From the NCBI RefSeq assembly GCF_047663525.1, contig NC_092616.1, forward strand, positions 6,592,501 to 6,656,500: a DNA stretch of 64,000 nt, in the 5' to 3' direction. Under the pieces are notes generated by a model that ran no database searches, was not told the origin of the DNA, and saw only the letters and a list, made by a program, of their open reading frames with translations. Position 1 is the first letter of the stretch. Each line of letters opens with the position of its first letter. Shown in pieces: positions 1 through 16,533 of the stretch. This stretch comes from Anas platyrhynchos (taxonomy: Eukaryota > Chordata > Aves > Anseriformes > Anatidae). A program made the position numbers and the translations under genes.

Positions 1-2422
1 GCACAGAGCCAGCAGCAGCACCCGGAACAGCCCCGGGTCCGCCCGGCACCACTGCGAACCAGTAAGGACCAGTAGGACCAGACAGACCAGACAGACCAGT
101 AGGGTCATTAGGTCCAGGTTACCAGGACGGGTAGACCAGAGGGGCTGGGGGCGGGGGTGGTCCTCCCCAGCACCTCCCGGTGCCCCCCAGCACCTCCCAG
201 TATCACCCAGTGCTCCCAGTTTATCCCAGTATCTCCCAGTGCCCCCCAGGAGCCTCCCAGTATCTCCCAGTGCTCCCAGTTCACCCATAGCTCCCACTCC
301 AGTAACTCCCAGTATCACCCTGATGCTTCCAGTTCATCCCAGTAGCTCCCAGTGACTCTCCACTCCACCCCCAGTCCCTCCCGAGTAGCTCCCAGTCCCC
401 TCCCAGTACCCTCCCCAGTGCCCCCCCCCAGTCCCCTCCCGAGTGCCCTCCCGAGTCCCCCCAGTAACCCCCAGCCTCTCTCAGTCCCTCCCAGTGCTCC
501 CAGTCTGACGGGCTCTCCCAGAAGTAGACGAGGTAGAGGCCGCAGTAGAAGCCCCACGGCTCCGCACAGCAGGAACAGCACGGCCGGGCGGGGCCACAGG
601 CGTGGTCACGAGGAGGGCGTGGCTCATCAGCCCTGCCCCCTCAGGCCCCGCCCCCACCACGCGGTTCCCGTAGCAGAAGCTGCAGGAGGGCGGCCCCGCG
701 GCGCTGGCCCCGCCCCTTGTGGCTGTCGGCGCCTCGAGGGTGGAGCTGCGGGAGGGGGCGGGTCCGTGGACACTGTCACTGCCCCGAGCCACGCCCCTTG
801 CCCCATAAGCCACGCCCCTTTCCTAAACCATGCCCAGTGTAGAGGCCCCGCCCCCAGTAGGCAGGCCCCGCCCACACCTGGGCTGGCCACAGCCCGAGGC
901 CACGCCCACTACAGGCCACGCCCGCTTATGGGAGGGGGAGGGGCTTATAGGAAGGGGGAGGGGCCTCCAGGAGGGGGAGGGGCAGCATGTCCAGCATGGC
1001 GCCCAGCTGGGAACCTGGGGGGCGGGGCTTGTGGGGAGGGGGCGGGGCCTCCTCGAAGGGGGCGGGGCCTCCCAGGATGGGGAGGGGCTTATAGAAGGGG
1101 AGGGGAGTCCAAGAGGGGGAGGAGGCTCCAGGAATGGGAGGAGCTTATAGAAGGGGGTGGGGCTTATTGGAGGGGGCGGGGCCTCCGGGAAGGGGGCGGG
1201 GCTTGTAGGAGGGGGAGGGGCCTCCAGGAGGGGGAGGGGAGCCAAGGGTTTGGGTGCTCCGTGCAATAGAGGGGTGAAGCCCCGCCCCCAGAGGCCACGC
1301 CCACTTTAAGACACGCCCACAACCCCTAGGCCACGCCCACTCCAGCCCAGCAGCCCCATCTAGGGCAGGACCCAGAGCCCCCCATGGAGGCCCCGCCCCT
1401 CCCACGAAGCCCCGCCCACTTTCCACGCCCCGCCCACCCCCAGGCCCCGCCCACCCTGCCCCAGCATCCTGGCCGCCAGCCCGTCCACGGCGTCCAGGAG
1501 GGCGCTGAGCAGGTAACAGGCGGCCGCCGGGCCCGGCTCCCGCGGCATCAGCACGAAGGCGGCGGCCGCCAGCAGCACCCGCACGTAGCCTGGGAACCAG
1601 TAACACAGTAAGGCACCAGTATGCCACCAGTATGCCCAGTGCTCCCCCACTGCCTTCCCAGTACCTCCCAGCGCCTCTCCAGAGCTTTCCAGTACCTCCC
1701 AGTGACCCCCAAGTGTCCCCTAGTGCCTCCCAGTATCCCCAGTGTTCTCCCAGTATCCCAGTAACCTGCCAGTATCCTCCCAGTACGCCCCAGGAACCCA
1801 CCAGTATCCTCCCAGTATGCCCAGTGCCCCCTCAGTGCCTTCCCAGTACCTCCCAGTGTCCCCCCAGTGCCCCCCTAGTGCCTCCCAGTACCCGCAGTGC
1901 CCCCCCATTATTCCCAATATTCCCAGTAACCCCGATGCCCCTCCCAGCATCCCAGCTCCTCCCAGTGCCTCCCAGCATCCCCAATGCCCTTCCCAATGCC
2001 CCTCCCAGTATCCCCAGTGCCCCCCCATGGCCCCCAGTAACCCTCCCAGTAGCCTCAGTATCCCTCCCAGTGCCTTCCAGTCCCCCCAGCAGCTCCCAGT
2101 GCCTCCCAGTGCCCCCCCGTTAATCCCAGTGCCTCCCAGTACCCCAGTATCCCTCCCAGTGCTTCCCAGTACACCCCAGTACCTCCCAGTCCCTCCCAGT
2201 GCCCCCAGTATCCCCCCCAACGCCCTCCCAGCATCCCCAGTGCCCCCCCATGGCCCCCCAGTCCCCTCCCAGCATCTCCCCAGCGCCTCCCAGTCCCCTC
2301 CCAGTGCCTCCCAGTGCCCCAGTATCCCTCCCAGTGCCTCCCAGCGCCTCCCAGTGCCCCCGCTCACCGATGATGTTGGGCACGAACAGGAAGACATTCC
2401 TGCTCCCCTCGCCGCCCGCCAT
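1..2422 (-). CDS. CDIPT: CDIPT, CDP-diacylglycerol--inositol 3-phosphatidyltransferase (3' end outside window)
   Basis: Makes phosphatidylinositol from CDP-diacylglycerol and myo-inositol in the ER membrane. Exon 1 (2368-2422) encodes MAGGEGSRNVFLFVPNIIG and ends at a GTGAG donor. Exon 2 (1455-1589) gives YVRVLLAAAAFVLMP and LLSALLDAVDGLAAR. Exon 3 starts near 1018 with GSQLGAMLDML. Joined, these give the CDP-alcohol transferase signature DG-xx-AR-x8-G-xxx-D, but the last xxxD and about 50 expected residues are absent: the reading runs into C-rich repeat at about 985. Smaller pieces follow: LHPRGADSHK (about 702-751), FCYGNRV (about 660-690), a stretch read as WGFYCGLYLVYFWES (about 506-580, with a frame slip just before it), and the last visible exon 1-51 with PGLFRVLLLAL. 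The family is about 213 residues long. Identity is firm; the central gap looks like lost or unresolved sequence rather than a dead gene. Confidence 0.92.
1604..2360. repeat. CCCAGT-type minisatellite in CDIPT intron 1
   Basis: Short imperfect units of the form CCCAGTGCCTCCCAGTAYCC fill the first CDIPT intron. A second block of the same family lies at 160-510, and relatives appear at 6440-6580, 11090-11200 and 39005-39350 in other genes. The long open frames across it on both strands are repeat translations, not genes. Confidence 0.9.
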
Positions 2423-2720
2423 GGCCCCCCCCGCCCCCGCGGTGGTCCCGTCCGACGCCGCCGCGGCCCCTTTAAGAGCGGCCGGAACCAACCGCACCGC
2501 GGGGGGGAACGCGCGCAGGGCTCTGCGCATGCGCGCAGGCGGCGAAGCGCGCACCGCCCTTCCTGCGCATGCGCCTAACGCTCCTCTCCCCCCCAACCCC
2601 TCCCGCGGCAGGCCCCGCGCATGCGCGTTGCGGGAAGGCGCGGCTGCGGGCACGTGACGCGCGGCAGCCAATGGGGGCGGCGGGGCTGTTGCCATGGCAA
2701 CAAGGGAATAAGGGAAGAAG
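2423..2720. promoter_or_regulatory. CDIPT CpG promoter with three NRF1 sites and a perfect RFX X-box
   Basis: Upstream of the CDIPT start codon are three GCGCATGCGC palindromes (NRF1 core) at 2525-2534, 2565-2574 and 2617-2626, an E-box CACGTG at 2651, a CCAAT box at about 2668, and the 14-base palindrome GTTGCCATGGCAAC (RFX X-box) at 2688-2701. Motifs are seen directly; factor binding is inferred. An AT-rich TTAATTAA patch follows at 2740-2860. Confidence 0.7.
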
Positions 2721-2888
2721 CGGCCTGGTTAGAGCGCGGCCAATTAATGAAGGCGATTAATTAAAAGGAGCCGCTGAGGTGTGATTAACGAGCGTTTAAT
2801 TAATAAAAATACAGATAATTAATTAATTAGCGCTCCGGTAATTAAATTATAACCGCGGAGGCCGCTCTGAGGGCCGCCAGGCCCCAAG

Positions 2889-3849
2889 ATGGCCGCCAGG
2901 CCCCGCCCCCCCCCCGCGTATGCGTCACAAAGGGGGCGGGGCCGGGAGGGGGCGGGGCTGATCTGTGCGTGGCCACGCCCAGGCCGGGGTGTGGGGGAGG
3001 GGCTGGGGGGCCTTGAAACCACCAAAATCCCCCTGGGGGGAGGCTTGAAACTGCCCAAAATCTCTCCTGGGGGGCCCCAAAACTGCTCAAATTCCCCCCA
3101 AAAGGAGCCCCAAAATCCTCATGGTCCCTCTGGGGAGCCTTGAAACGCCCCAAATCCCCCAGGGGAGCCTTGAAACCACCAAAATCCCTACAAGGGAGCC
3201 CCAAAACACCCAAATTCTTCTGGGGGAGCCCCGAAACCACCCAAAATCCCCCTGGAGAGCCCCAAAACCACCCAAATTCCCCCAAGGGAGCCCCAAAACT
3301 GCCAGAATTCACCAACGGGAGGCCCTGAAACCACCAAAATCCCTCTGGGGAGCCTTGAAACTGCCATAATTCCCCTGGGGGAGCCTTTGAAACCACCACA
3401 ACTTCTATGGGGGAGCCCCGAAACCGCCCAAATCCCTTCCTTGAGAGCCCCAAACCACTCAAATTCCCCAAGGCAGCCCCAAAACTACCATGGTCCATCT
3501 GGGGAGCCTTAAAACTGCCAAAATCCCCCATGGGGAGCCCTGAAACCACCAAAACTCTCATGGGGGTGCCCCTGAACTTCCCAAATTCCTACAAGGGAGC
3601 CCCGAAACCACCCAAATCCCCCCCAAGGGAGACCCCAAACCCTCACGATCCCTCTGGGGAGCCTCAAAACTGCCCAAATCCCCAAGGGGGAGCCCTGACA
3701 CCACCAAAATCCTAAAAAGGAGCCCCAAAACCACCCAAATCCCCCCCGGCGGCCGACAGAGCAGCAAGACGAGGAGCAGGGGGCGAAGAAAGTCATCGAG
3801 AAACCCGAAACCAAGGGGAACGGCCCCAAATGCGGCCCCGCGGCAATAA
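2889..3849 (+). other. Doubtful short + strand transcription unit
   Basis: A CAAGATGGCC start context (ATG at 2889) in GC-rich sequence is followed by about 740 bases of minisatellite. Then, after a possible acceptor (gccgacag, about 3750-3757), there is a non-repetitive stretch of about 90 bases ending in a poly(A) signal AATAAA at about 3845. One frame of the stretch reads EEQGAKKVIEKPETKGNG, which looks exon-like but matches nothing I recognise; another frame stops inside the AATAAA. It may be a terminal exon of a small gene divergent from CDIPT, or chance. No function is proposed. Confidence 0.2.
3000..3735. repeat. Minisatellite of about 37-bp units (GGGAGCCCCAAAACCACC)
   Basis: About 20 imperfect units alternating GGGGAGCC, a CAAAACCACC-type block and an AAATCCCCC block. 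The same unit family recurs at 28700-29420 inside PRODH2, so it is a locus-wide repeat type. Confidence 0.9.
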
Positions 3850-3879
3850 ATAGGGGGTCCCCGGCCCCACGGGGGGGGT

Positions 3880-4560
3880 CCTCAGGTCAAAGGGGGGGTC
3901 CCCAGTATAAAAAAAGGGGCTCCCAGTACAAAGGGGGGAGGGGGAGCAGTAAAAGGGGAGGGCCCGGCCCCATTGGGGTGAGCTTGACCCCAAAAGGGGG
4001 TTGTCTGACCCCAAAATGGGGGGTCCCCAGCCCCAAAAATGGGGTTTTTCAGCCCAAAAACAGGGAGGTCCCCAAAATAGGGGTTCTGGCCTCAAAATGG
4101 AGGTCCCCGGTCTCAAAAAAAGGAAGGTCCCTGACCCCAAAAGGGGGTTCTCCGCCTCAAAATGGCGGTCCCCGGCCCCATAAAGAGGGTCTCTGGCCCC
4201 AAAAAGGGGGTCTCCGGCCTCAAAGTGAGTGTTTTTTTACCCAAAATCGGCAGTCCCGGCCTCAAAACAGGGAGGCCCCCAGCCCCAAAATGGGCGTCTT
4301 GGCCCCAAAATGGGGGGTTTTGACCCCAAAAGGTTGGTGTTAGCCCCAAAACAGGGGAGTCTTAGCGCCAAAATGGGGAGTTTTGACCCCAAATGGGGGG
4401 TCTTGGCATCAAAATAGGGGGTCTTAGCCCCAAATGGGGACGTTTTAGCCCCAAAAAGGGGGGTTTGGACCCGAAAAAAGGGCTCTAACCCCAAATAGTG
4501 GGGTCTTGTTCCAAATACGGGGCTCTCAGTCCCAAAAACCGGGCGTTCTGTCCCCAAAAT
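3880..4560. repeat. CCCCAAAATGGGG minisatellite downstream of TAOK2
   Basis: Roughly 20- and 40-bp units of CCCCAAAATGGGGGGTC type. Each unit is a weak inverted repeat. It sits between the doubtful + unit and the TAOK2 3' end. No gene was seen in it. Confidence 0.88.
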
Positions 4561-4887
4561 GGGGCGCCCCCCCCCCTCCTTGCCGGGACCACGGCCTGGT
4601 GTGGCCCCGCGGCCTCCGTCACCTCCAGGGCCTCCTGGGGGGGGGCTGGGGGGGGGCCTGGGGTGTGTGTGGGGGACAATGACGATGAGGATGATGATAA
4701 CGACGATGACGACGATGAAGATTTGGGGGGGGGCGGCGGTGGGGGCGGGGGGCGAGGCGGGGGATGCGGCTGGGGGGGGGCGGGGGGCGCAGGAGGCCGA
4801 GGCGGCGGCGGAGGCCGAGGGGGAGGGGGGGGGGGGCCCAAAAAAAGAGGCGGGCGAGGACCGAAAATAACCGGGAGGGGGGCGAAA

Positions 4888-12005
<7,118 letters not shown>

Positions 12006-12059
12006 GGCGGGGGCGGGGCCTGAGTGGGAGGGGCCTGAGCCTCAGGGGGCGGGGCCTCA

Positions 12060-12920
12060 GGGGCTGCCCCAGAGCCCCCCCCACTGCCCCCTCTATTGCC
12101 CCAGACCCCAAAACCGCCCCATAGCCCCTAGAATTGCCCCAAATCCCTGCCCCCAGCCCCTTTATTGCCCCCCAGCCCCTGCCCCATAGCCCCCCATAGG
12201 GCCCCCAGCCCCAATACTACCCCCAGCCCCTATAATTGCCCCATAGCCCTGCCCCCCAGCCCTTTATTGCCCCATAGACCCCAGTATTACCCCACAGACC
12301 CCAATATTGCCCCATAACCCTGCCCCAAAGCCCCCAGTGATGCCCCCTGGCCCCTTATTGCCCCCCAGCCCTGCTCCATAACCCCCTCTATTGCCCCCCA
12401 GCCCCAAACCAGCCCCATAACCCCCTATATTGCCCCACAGACCCCTTTATTACCCCTTAAGCCTGCCCCGTAGCCCCTTACATTGCCCCCCAGCCCCAAT
12501 ACTGCCCCATAGCCCCCAATATTGCCCCATAACCTTGCCCCCCAGCCCCAGTATTGCCCCACAACCCCCAATATTGCCCAGTAACCTTGCCCCATAGCCC
12601 CCAATGGTGCCCCCCAGGCCTTATTGCTCCCCAGCCCTGCCCCATAGCCCCCTACAAGGCCCCCAGTCCCAATACTGCCCCCCAGACCCCAATATTGCCC
12701 CATAACCCTGCCCCATAACCCCCTCTATTGCCCCCCAGCCCCAATACTGCCCCATAACCCCCTATAATTGCCCCCAGCCCCTTTATTACCCCATAACCCT
12801 GCCCCATAGCACCCAATGACGCCCCCCAGCTCCAAACCAGCCCCATAGCCCCCTCTATTGCCCCATAGACCCCTTTATTGCCCCCTAACCCCGCCCCATT
12901 GCCCCCAATGACGCCCCCGG
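12060..12920. repeat. CCCCATAGCCCCCAATATTG array upstream of the TAOK2 start
   Basis: About 50-bp imperfect units mixing CCCCATAGCCCC with AATATTGCCCC. It occupies the presumed first intron between the TAOK2 non-coding exon and the coding start. No gene was seen here. Confidence 0.88.
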
Positions 12921-13011
12921 CCCCTTTACTGCCCCCCAGCCCTCCCCTCCCCCCTCAGACCCCTCCCCTCCCCTCTTGGCCCCGCCCCCTCCCCTTGGCC
13001 CCGCCCCTCAC

Positions 13012-13639
13012 CGCCGGCTCGGGCTCCCTCAGCGGCCGGGGCCTTCCCCCCCCCCGCCCCCCCCTGCCCCTCGCCCCGGGACCCCCCGGGCTGCGGCTGC
13101 GGGGGAGCCTCGGGGGGGGGCCCGGGGGGGCCTCAGGGCTCGGCCGGGGCCATGGCGGCCGCCGGGGGCTGGGGGCTGGGGGCTGGGGGCGGCCCCGGCC
13201 CCGTCCCGGTCCCGCTGCGCCGCCGCCGCCCCGGCTCCAAGATGGCGCCGCCGCCTCACGGCCCGGCCGGCCCCGCGCGCACTGCGCATGCGTCGTGGAG
13301 GGGAGGGCGGGAAGGGGGCGGCCAATGGGGAGGGCGGGGTGGAGGAGGAGAGAGCTGCTATTGGTTGGGGGAAAAGGGAGGGCGGGGATTGGGCGCGGTG
13401 AACGGGGGAGGATTCTCATTGGGTGATGGTACGTGGGAACCGCCCCTGTCGCCATGGTAACCTAGGGGGAACGCTGCGGTCTCCATGGCAACGCCTCAGC
13501 GCCGCGCCACGCCCCCTCGCGGCCGGGCGCGGGAAAGGCGCCGCGGTCTCCATGGCAACGCCTCAGCGGAGCCCAAGCCACGCCCCCCTCGGGGATCGCG
13601 CGCATGCGCAGAGCGGCGGCGGGAGCCTCGGTGAGGGGG
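13012..13639. promoter_or_regulatory. TAOK2 / PAGR1 divergent CpG promoter
   Basis: CpG-dense sequence with a likely TAOK2 5' non-coding exon (donor at about 13011). It has NRF1-like TGCGCATGC sites at about 13286 and 13605, CCAAT boxes (13322; ATTGG at 13361, 13388, 13417), YY1-type CAAGATGGCGCC at about 13240, and near-palindromic X-box halves CCATGGTAAC and CCATGGCAAC at 13453, 13484 and 13550. Two diverging genes flank it; bidirectionality is inferred. Confidence 0.6.
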
Positions 13640-14398
13640 GGGGCAAAATGGCGGCGGGGGGCGATGGGGGGGGGACGGGGGGAGGGGAGGGGGGCGAGGG
13701 AAAGGGGAGGGGGAGGGAGAAAGGGAAAAAGGGGAGGGGAGCGGCTGCGGGCTCCCAAGATGGCGGCCCCCTGAGGTCCCCGCAGGCCCCAAGATGGCGG
13801 CGCCCCTCCCAAGATGGCGGCCCCGAGCCCAAAATCCAGTCTGTGCCCCCAGGATAACGGCTCCCGCCCCAGGAAAGCGGCGCCTCTCCCCAAATGGTGT
13901 CCTAATGGCATAAAGGCTTTTCCTTCCTCAAAATAACGGCGGCTGCCCCAAAACAGAGGGGTCGCCCTTCCCAAAATGGCGTCCCCAACCCTCCCAAGTC
14001 CGTACTCCAACATGGCGCCTCCCTTAGGGCACTCTCCCAAGATGGCGGCGTCCTGTGTAACATTCCCTCCGTACCACAAGATGGCGCCCTCCTCCCCCAG
14101 TTTTACGGCGCATTTCCAAGATGGCGCCGCCCACTCTAACATGTTTTCCGTACCGCAAGATGGCGCCCTCCCCCCAGTATTACGGCATCTTCCCAAGATG
14201 GCGCCGCCCCGTGTAACATTCGTTCCGTACCACAAGATGGCGCCCTCCCCCTTGTATTACGGCACCTTTCCAAGATGGCGCCGCCCTGTGTAATTCACCC
14301 TCCGTACCGCAAGATGGCGCCCTCCAACCCCTCCCCACATCCGGCCCCGCCCCAAGATGGCGCCGCCCTTCCCGTGGCTGCCCCAAGATGGCGGCGCC
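13640..14398. promoter_or_regulatory. Array of about 17 YY1-type CAAGATGGCG motifs ahead of PAGR1
   Basis: CAAGATGGCGSC or close variants occur at about 13646, 13757, 13791, 13810, 13975, 14010, 14038, 14079, 14117, 14157, 14196, 14232, 14271, 14310, 14353 and 14383. From 14038 on they alternate GCCGCC and GCCCTCC versions about 38 bases apart, joined by spacers rich in TCCGTACC and TATTACGG. The last motif contains the PAGR1 start codon. YY1 binding to AAGATGGCGGC is established; use here is inferred. Confidence 0.8.
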
Positions 14399-15770
14399 CA
14401 GCTCTCCCCCTTCCCCCGCGGCCCCCTCGGTCCCGGGGGGCTCCCCGGCGGCCCCGGCCCCGGCCCCGGCGCTGGCGGAGGAGGAGGAGGACGGGGAGGA
14501 AGGCGAGGAGGAGGAGGAGGAGGAGGAGGAGGAGGAGCGCGAGGCCGAGGACGAGGAGTGGGGCGCGGGCTGCAGCGACGCGGAGCTGGAGGGGGGCGGG
14601 GCCGAGGCCTGGGCCCCTCCCCCCGCCGCCATTCGCCGCCTCTTCGAGCTCCTCGCCGCGCGCCGGGCCCCGCCCCCCCTCAGCGCCCCGCCCCGCCCCC
14701 GCCGCGCCCCCAGCCCCGCCCCCGAGCAGGCCCCGCCCCCCCGGGGGAGGGGGGGAGGGGGAGGGGGAGGAGGGAGGAGGCGGGGGGGGAGCGGGGGAGG
14801 GGGGGGAGGGGGCGGAGGAGGAGGAGAGGTGAGGGGGAGGGGGGGGTGTGGGGGGGAGGGGGTAATTGGGGTTAATTGGGGTGGGGGAGGGGAATTGGGG
14901 GGTTAATTGGGGTGGGGAGGGGGTAATTGGGGTAATTAGGGGGGCTATGGGGTGGGGGGAGGGGTTAATTGGGGGAGTAATTAGGGGATAATTAATGTGG
15001 GATAGTAATTGGGGTTAATGGGGGGCAATTGGGGGCGTCATTGGGGTGGGGTAGGGGAGAAATGAGGGGTAATCAGTGGAGGTTTAATTGCAGGATAATT
15101 GGGTGTTAATTGGGGTAACGGGGGCTAATTGGGTGGCAACTGGAGCTGGGGGGTAATTAAGGGGGAATTAATTAAGGCCTTAATTATTGGGGGGGTTAAT
15201 TGGGGGTTAATTGGTGTTAATTGGGGGGTAATTGGGGTAACGGGGGCTAATTGGGGGCTGGGAGTTACTTAAGGTGGGGTAATGAAGCTGTTAATTACCA
15301 TGGGGTTTAATTGGGGGTTAATTGGTGTTAATTGGTGTTAATTCACCCCCCTTTAGGCCGCCCCCCCCCACCGAATTCGACTTCGAGGATGAGCCCCCGG
15401 CCCCCGAGGGGGGGCTCCTGGAGCGGCGCCGCCCCCCGGGTGAGTCCCAGGGGGGGGTCAGGGGGTGAAGGGTGGGGGCCAGCACCCAAGGGTGCCGCTG
15501 ACCCCCCCCGTGTCCCCCCCCCCCCCATTTTTAGGAGCGGGGGGGCGGCGGCGGCGGCGCGAGGCTCGGCTGGACAAGGTCCTGTCGGATCTGCAGCGGC
15601 ACCGGCGCCTGGAGGAGCAGCTCCTCAGGGGGGCGGCCCCCGAGGGGGGGGGGGCGACCCCCGCCGGGACCCCCCCCAGCCAAAGGGACAGCCCCCCCCC
15701 CGCCGGGACCACTGGGACCACCGGCACTGGGACTGGGAGCACCGGGCTGCTGCTGCGCCAGAGGAAGTGA
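14388..15770 (+). CDS. PAGR1: PAGR1 (PTIP-associated glutamate-rich protein 1, PA1)
   Basis: Subunit of the MLL3/MLL4 H3K4 methyltransferase complexes, binding PAXIP1/PTIP. Three exons as in mammals: 14388-14829, 15357-15439 and 15535-15770, each with AG/GT edges. Visible conserved pieces are a poly-Glu acidic stretch (14480-14560), [36 protein letters not shown] at the start of exon 2, then [20 protein letters not shown] and a RQRK stop ending exactly like the mammalian protein. Exon 1 changes frame in a G-run near 14750: the Glu-rich tail that joins exon 2 in phase is two frames from the start codon, which suggests a homopolymer error. The start codon lies in a YY1 motif. No membrane or signal segment. 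Confidence 0.95.
14840..15345. repeat. GGGTTAATTGGGG array in PAGR1 intron 1
   Basis: About 11-16-bp units of TTAATTGGGG with G-run spacers. The same TTAATTA plus G-run theme returns in INO80E intron 1 and in PRODH2. Confidence 0.9.
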
Positions 15771-16269
15771 GGGGAGGGGGAAAAGGAACCAAAAGGCAGC
15801 GTTTCGACCCAAAATTGCGGCTTTCAAACCCAAAAGGCAGCGTTTGGACCCCAAAAGTGCAGTGTTTGGACATGTATGGACTCAAAACTGCAGCATTTCG
15901 ACCCAAAATTGCGGCGTTTCAACCCAAAAAGATGGCGCTTGGACCCAAAACTGCAGCGATTGGACCCAAAAAGCAGTGGGCGACGTGTGGTTATTTATTG
16001 GGGGGGGGCTCGGTGCTGGGGGGACCCCCCCAAGGACCCCAAAAATCCCCCAAATCCCCCCCAAAGTGACCCCAAGTAACCCCCAGAGCCCCCCCAGACC
16101 CCAGATACCCCCCCCGAGCCCCCTCCCAAAGCCCCCAAATTCCCCCAAATCCCCCGGAGCCCCCCTGAAGCCCCCCCCAGGAGCCCAGACCCCAAAAACT
16201 CCCAAATTCCCCCCAACCCCCCCCAAAGCCCCCCCAGCCCCTCCCCTCCCTCCTCCCCCTCCCCTCCCC

Positions 16270-16533
16270 GTCCCTCTGACGTCACTGCCCCCGGTGGGCG
16301 GGGCGAGGGGGAAGCGCGAGCCAATGGGGCTCGAGGGGCGGGGCGAGGAGCGGGAACCAATGAGGAGCGAGAGGGGCGGGGCTAAACGGGACCGGAACAG
16401 CGAGGGGCGGGGCTCTGTGCGGGGAGGGGGGCAGCCAATGGGGGCGCGGCTCGCCCCGCGGGCAGCCAATGGGAGGGCGGCGGCGGGCGCGGGGCATGCC
16501 GGGAGCCGCCATGTTGGGGGGGGCAGCCCGGGG
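16270..16533. promoter_or_regulatory. INO80E promoter with four CCAAT boxes
   Basis: Four CCAAT boxes (about 16321, 16357, 16435 and 16466) in CpG-rich sequence, followed by GCCGCCATGTTGG at about 16506 just before the start codon. The 15771-16270 stretch is PAGR1 3' sequence with CCAAAA repeats and no gene. Confidence 0.6.
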
